64,000 bases of DNA from an uncultured Actinomycetes bacterium (GTDB lineage: Bacteria; Actinomycetota; Actinomycetes; Mycobacteriales; Nakamurellaceae). The translations under genes were made by a program, and so were the position numbers. The DNA is taken from the NCBI GenBank assembly GCA_937926105.1, contig CALANS010000182.1, positions 62,001 through 126,000 of the forward strand, read 5' to 3'. A model generated the notes under the pieces. It saw only the letters and a list, made by a program, of their open reading frames with translations. It was not told the origin of the DNA and ran no database searches. Positions 62,317-64,000 of this stretch are shown in pieces (the first letter of the stretch is position 1; the number at the start of each line of letters is the position of its first letter).

Positions 62317-62931
62317 TCACCCCGGGTCCCACGGTTTGAGCACCACCCGCCACGGGTGCAGCAGCGACATCGGGTCCAGGTAGGTCTCGTCCGGCAGCCG
62401 GGCGCCCCAATGCAGACAGTCCTCAGGGGCGCAGGACGGATGTCCCGGTTGCAGGGTGCCCAGCGCCTGACCGGACGTCACCCGCTGGCCGGGGTGCACC
62501 GCGGCGTCGACGGGCTCGTAGGTGGTGCGCAGCCCCCCGTCGTGCTGGACGGACACCACGCCGCGGCCTGCCAGCATCCCGGCGTACACCACGGTTCCGG
62601 CCGCGGCGGCCCGGATCGGAGTGCCGGCCGGGGCCGCGAGGTCCACCCCGCGATGGCCCGTACCGTATCGATGCTCGGGCGGCCGGAACGGGCTCAGCAC
62701 CACCGGCGGGGGCGGCACCGGCAGCTGGAAGGCCTGCTCCGGACTGCTCGCCGTCGCCGGATTCGGACCGGTCGTGGCCGGTCCCGTCGCTGGCTGCAGG
62801 GCCGTCCGGAAGGACAGTGGCCCGGCTGGTCCCGCGTGCGGCGGCCGGGTCGGCCCGGCGGACGACGCCCCGACCGGTCCGGTCAAGGCACCCAGGATCA
62901 CCACCACGACGGCCACGCCTGCCACGCGCAT
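62317..62931 (-). CDS. M23/LytM-domain protein, probably exported
   Basis: A 204-residue protein starting at ATG 62931, which places a signal-peptide-like hydrophobic stretch (RVAGVAVVVVILGALTGPVG) at the N-terminus; a start at 63027 is possible. The LytM domain carries GHRGVDLAAPAGTPIRAAAAGTVVYAG with the HxxxD metal motif and GLRTTYEPVDAAVHPGQRV. The usual HxH is CLHWGA here: the first His is replaced by Cys, as in the M23 proteins found next to rpsB in mycobacteria. Catalysis is doubtful; a regulatory or structural role is possible. Convergent with the L,D-transpeptidase. Confidence 0.86.
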   Translation of the reverse strand: MRVAGVAVVVVILGALTGPVGASSAGPTRPPHAGPAGPLSFRTALQPATGPATTGPNPATASSPEQAFQLPVPPPPVVLSPFRPPEHRYGTGHRGVDLAAPAGTPIRAAAAGTVVYAGMLAGRGVVSVQHDGGLRTTYEPVDAAVHPGQRVTSGQALGTLQPGHPSCAPEDCLHWGARLPDETYLDPMSLLHPWRVVLKPWDPG

Positions 62932-63401
62932 GGTTCCGATGCTGGCTCGGTCCGGCGTCGGATGCCGGCCGGCTCCGCCGGATTGTGGATGGGAACCGGA
63001 CAGGGGGATATCGGCGCCCGTGGCCATCGCGACGGTGCCGGACACGGTCCAGGCGCGAGGCCCGGACCGGCATCGGCGGTTCGCGCTCCACCGTCCGGGT
63101 CGCGTATGCTGCACCTGCGGCCCGTGCCTGCACGGGTCGACTTCGCACGCTCTGGAACCGGAGCTGGTCGCCCGCGATGCACTACGGCGCGATCCCACCG
63201 GTCGGCGGGCCCGAGGTCCCGAACCTGCACCGCGCGGTGCCTGGGTCGGGCGGGTTTCGTCGAGGGCGTCAGGGCTACCGGCCACCGGGCCGGCGGCGAC
63301 AACCGAAACCGCGCCGTCAGTGATGGGTGCACGCCCGGAGTCGAACTCCGTCGCGCCCGGTGCTACACGGCGCCACAACAGGAAGGGACGACCGAACCGT
63401 C
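62932..63401 (+). promoter_or_regulatory. Gap upstream of rpsB with possible leader
   Basis: This 470-base divergent gap between the M23 gene and rpsB has no supported gene. A possible -10 TATGCT (63105-63110) without a good -35 and a small hairpin CGGAGT-CGA-ACTCCG (63336-63350) lie ahead of GGAAGG (63381-63386) and the rpsB ATG. A long leader could allow ribosomal-protein control, but no known element is recognised. Confidence 0.35.
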
Positions 63402-64000
63402 ATGGCCGTCGTCACCATGCGCCAGCTGCTCGACGCTGGCGTCCACTTCGGGCACCAGACCCGGCGGTGGAACCCCAAGATGAAGCGCTTTATCCTCACC
63501 GAGCGCAACGGCATCTACATCATCGACCTGCAGCAGACCCTGTCGTACATCGACCGGGCCTTCGACTTCGTCAAGGACACGGTCGCGCACGGCGGAACGA
63601 TCCTGTTCGTCGGGACCAAGCGTCAGGCCCAGGAGGCCATCGCCAGCGAGGCGACGCGGGTCAGCATGCCGTTCGTCAACCAGCGCTGGCTGGGCGGCAT
63701 GCTCACCAACTTCGCCACCGTGCACAAGCGCCTGCAGCGACTCAAGGACCTGGAGGCCATGGAGTCGTCCGGTGAGTTCGCCGGCCGCACCAAGAAGGAG
63801 GTGCTGCTGCTGACCCGGGAGAAGGACAAGCTCGCCAAGTCGCTCGGCGGCATCCGGGACATGGCCAAGGTGCCCAGCGCGATCTGGGTGGTGGACACCA
63901 AGAAGGAGCACATCGCCGTCGGCGAGGCCCGCAAGCTGGGCATCCCGGTCGTCGCGGTGCTGGACACCAACTGCGACCCCGACGAGGTGGACTTCCCGCT
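63402..64000 (+). CDS. rpsB: 30S ribosomal protein S2 (3' partial)
   Basis: The frame is open to the window edge; 199 residues are visible. [74 protein letters not shown] and [22 protein letters not shown] are signature S2 segments. tsf is expected next. The stop lies beyond the window. Confidence 0.97.
   Translation, partial: MAVVTMRQLLDAGVHFGHQTRRWNPKMKRFILTERNGIYIIDLQQTLSYIDRAFDFVKDTVAHGGTILFVGTKRQAQEAIASEATRVSMPFVNQRWLGGMLTNFATVHKRLQRLKDLEAMESSGEFAGRTKKEVLLLTREKDKLAKSLGGIRDMAKVPSAIWVVDTKKEHIAVGEARKLGIPVVAVLDTNCDPDEVDFP

Noticed and set aside
63320..63360. tRNA-like segment before rpsB (CGGAGTCGAACTCCG)
   Set aside because: The stem and loop do not make a T-arm of proper size and no acceptor, D or anticodon arms can be drawn on either strand.

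Overview
The window comes from a very GC-rich actinobacterium (Actinomycetota). The evidence is codon usage, frequent GTG starts, the gene orders rpsP-khpA-rimM-trmD...rplS-lepB-rnhB-DUF2469-yraN-comM-dprA-xerC...rpsB and ftsY...amt-ffh, a DUF222/HNH (13E12-type) protein, an ImuB/DnaE2 mutasome and an Rv0081-Rv0087-like operon. The genus cannot be fixed from the sequence. It is chromosomal and dense, with many ATGA/GTGA/TGATG start-stop overlaps.

Region 1 (1-11567) is a type IV pilus locus: the retraction ATPase PilT (5' end cut off), platform protein PilC, two very similar major-type prepilins, PilM-PilN-PilO, then three large minor-pilin-like proteins. One carries six or seven Ig-like (He_PIG type) modules and another carries ricin-B-like lectin segments, so the pilus probably displays adhesive tips. 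A strong nested hairpin separates the pilins from pilM.

Region 2 (11568-19532) is a probable SOS unit: a LexA-box-like site, a DUF222-HNH protein, imuB, an undescribed 50-codon repeat ORF fitted exactly between its neighbours, and dnaE2. ImuA is not seen.

Region 3 (19533-35070) holds a small membrane protein, an uncharacterised conserved protein, exonuclease III, a class I glutamine amidotransferase, glnE, ftsY, a sugar-symporter-like MFS protein, a PLP-dependent lyase/decarboxylase, an LLM flavin oxidoreductase, amt with a GlnR-like box, and ffh. The glnB and glnD genes that often lie between amt and ffh in actinobacteria are absent.

Region 4 (35107-47400) holds an orphan NarL-type histidine kinase, an amidohydrolase, a BtuF-like binding protein, a DUF71 ATPase, and a seven-gene ArsR-controlled membrane oxidoreductase operon in the order of M. 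tuberculosis Rv0081-Rv0087. Its large subunit has lost the NiFe-binding cysteines while its small subunit keeps an Fe-S site, so it looks like an energy-converting hydrogenase-related complex rather than a hydrogenase.

Region 5 (47401-64000) is the ribosomal/secretion/competence housekeeping block. It is interrupted by an ArsR-MFS pair with its own palindromic operator and by a small membrane-protein/ribbon-helix-helix-like pair between dprA and xerC. It ends with a lipoprotein L,D-transpeptidase, an M23-like protein and the start of rpsB.

A recurring feature is short tandem duplication (units of 11-53 bp) in linkers, at gene ends and in intergenic gaps.
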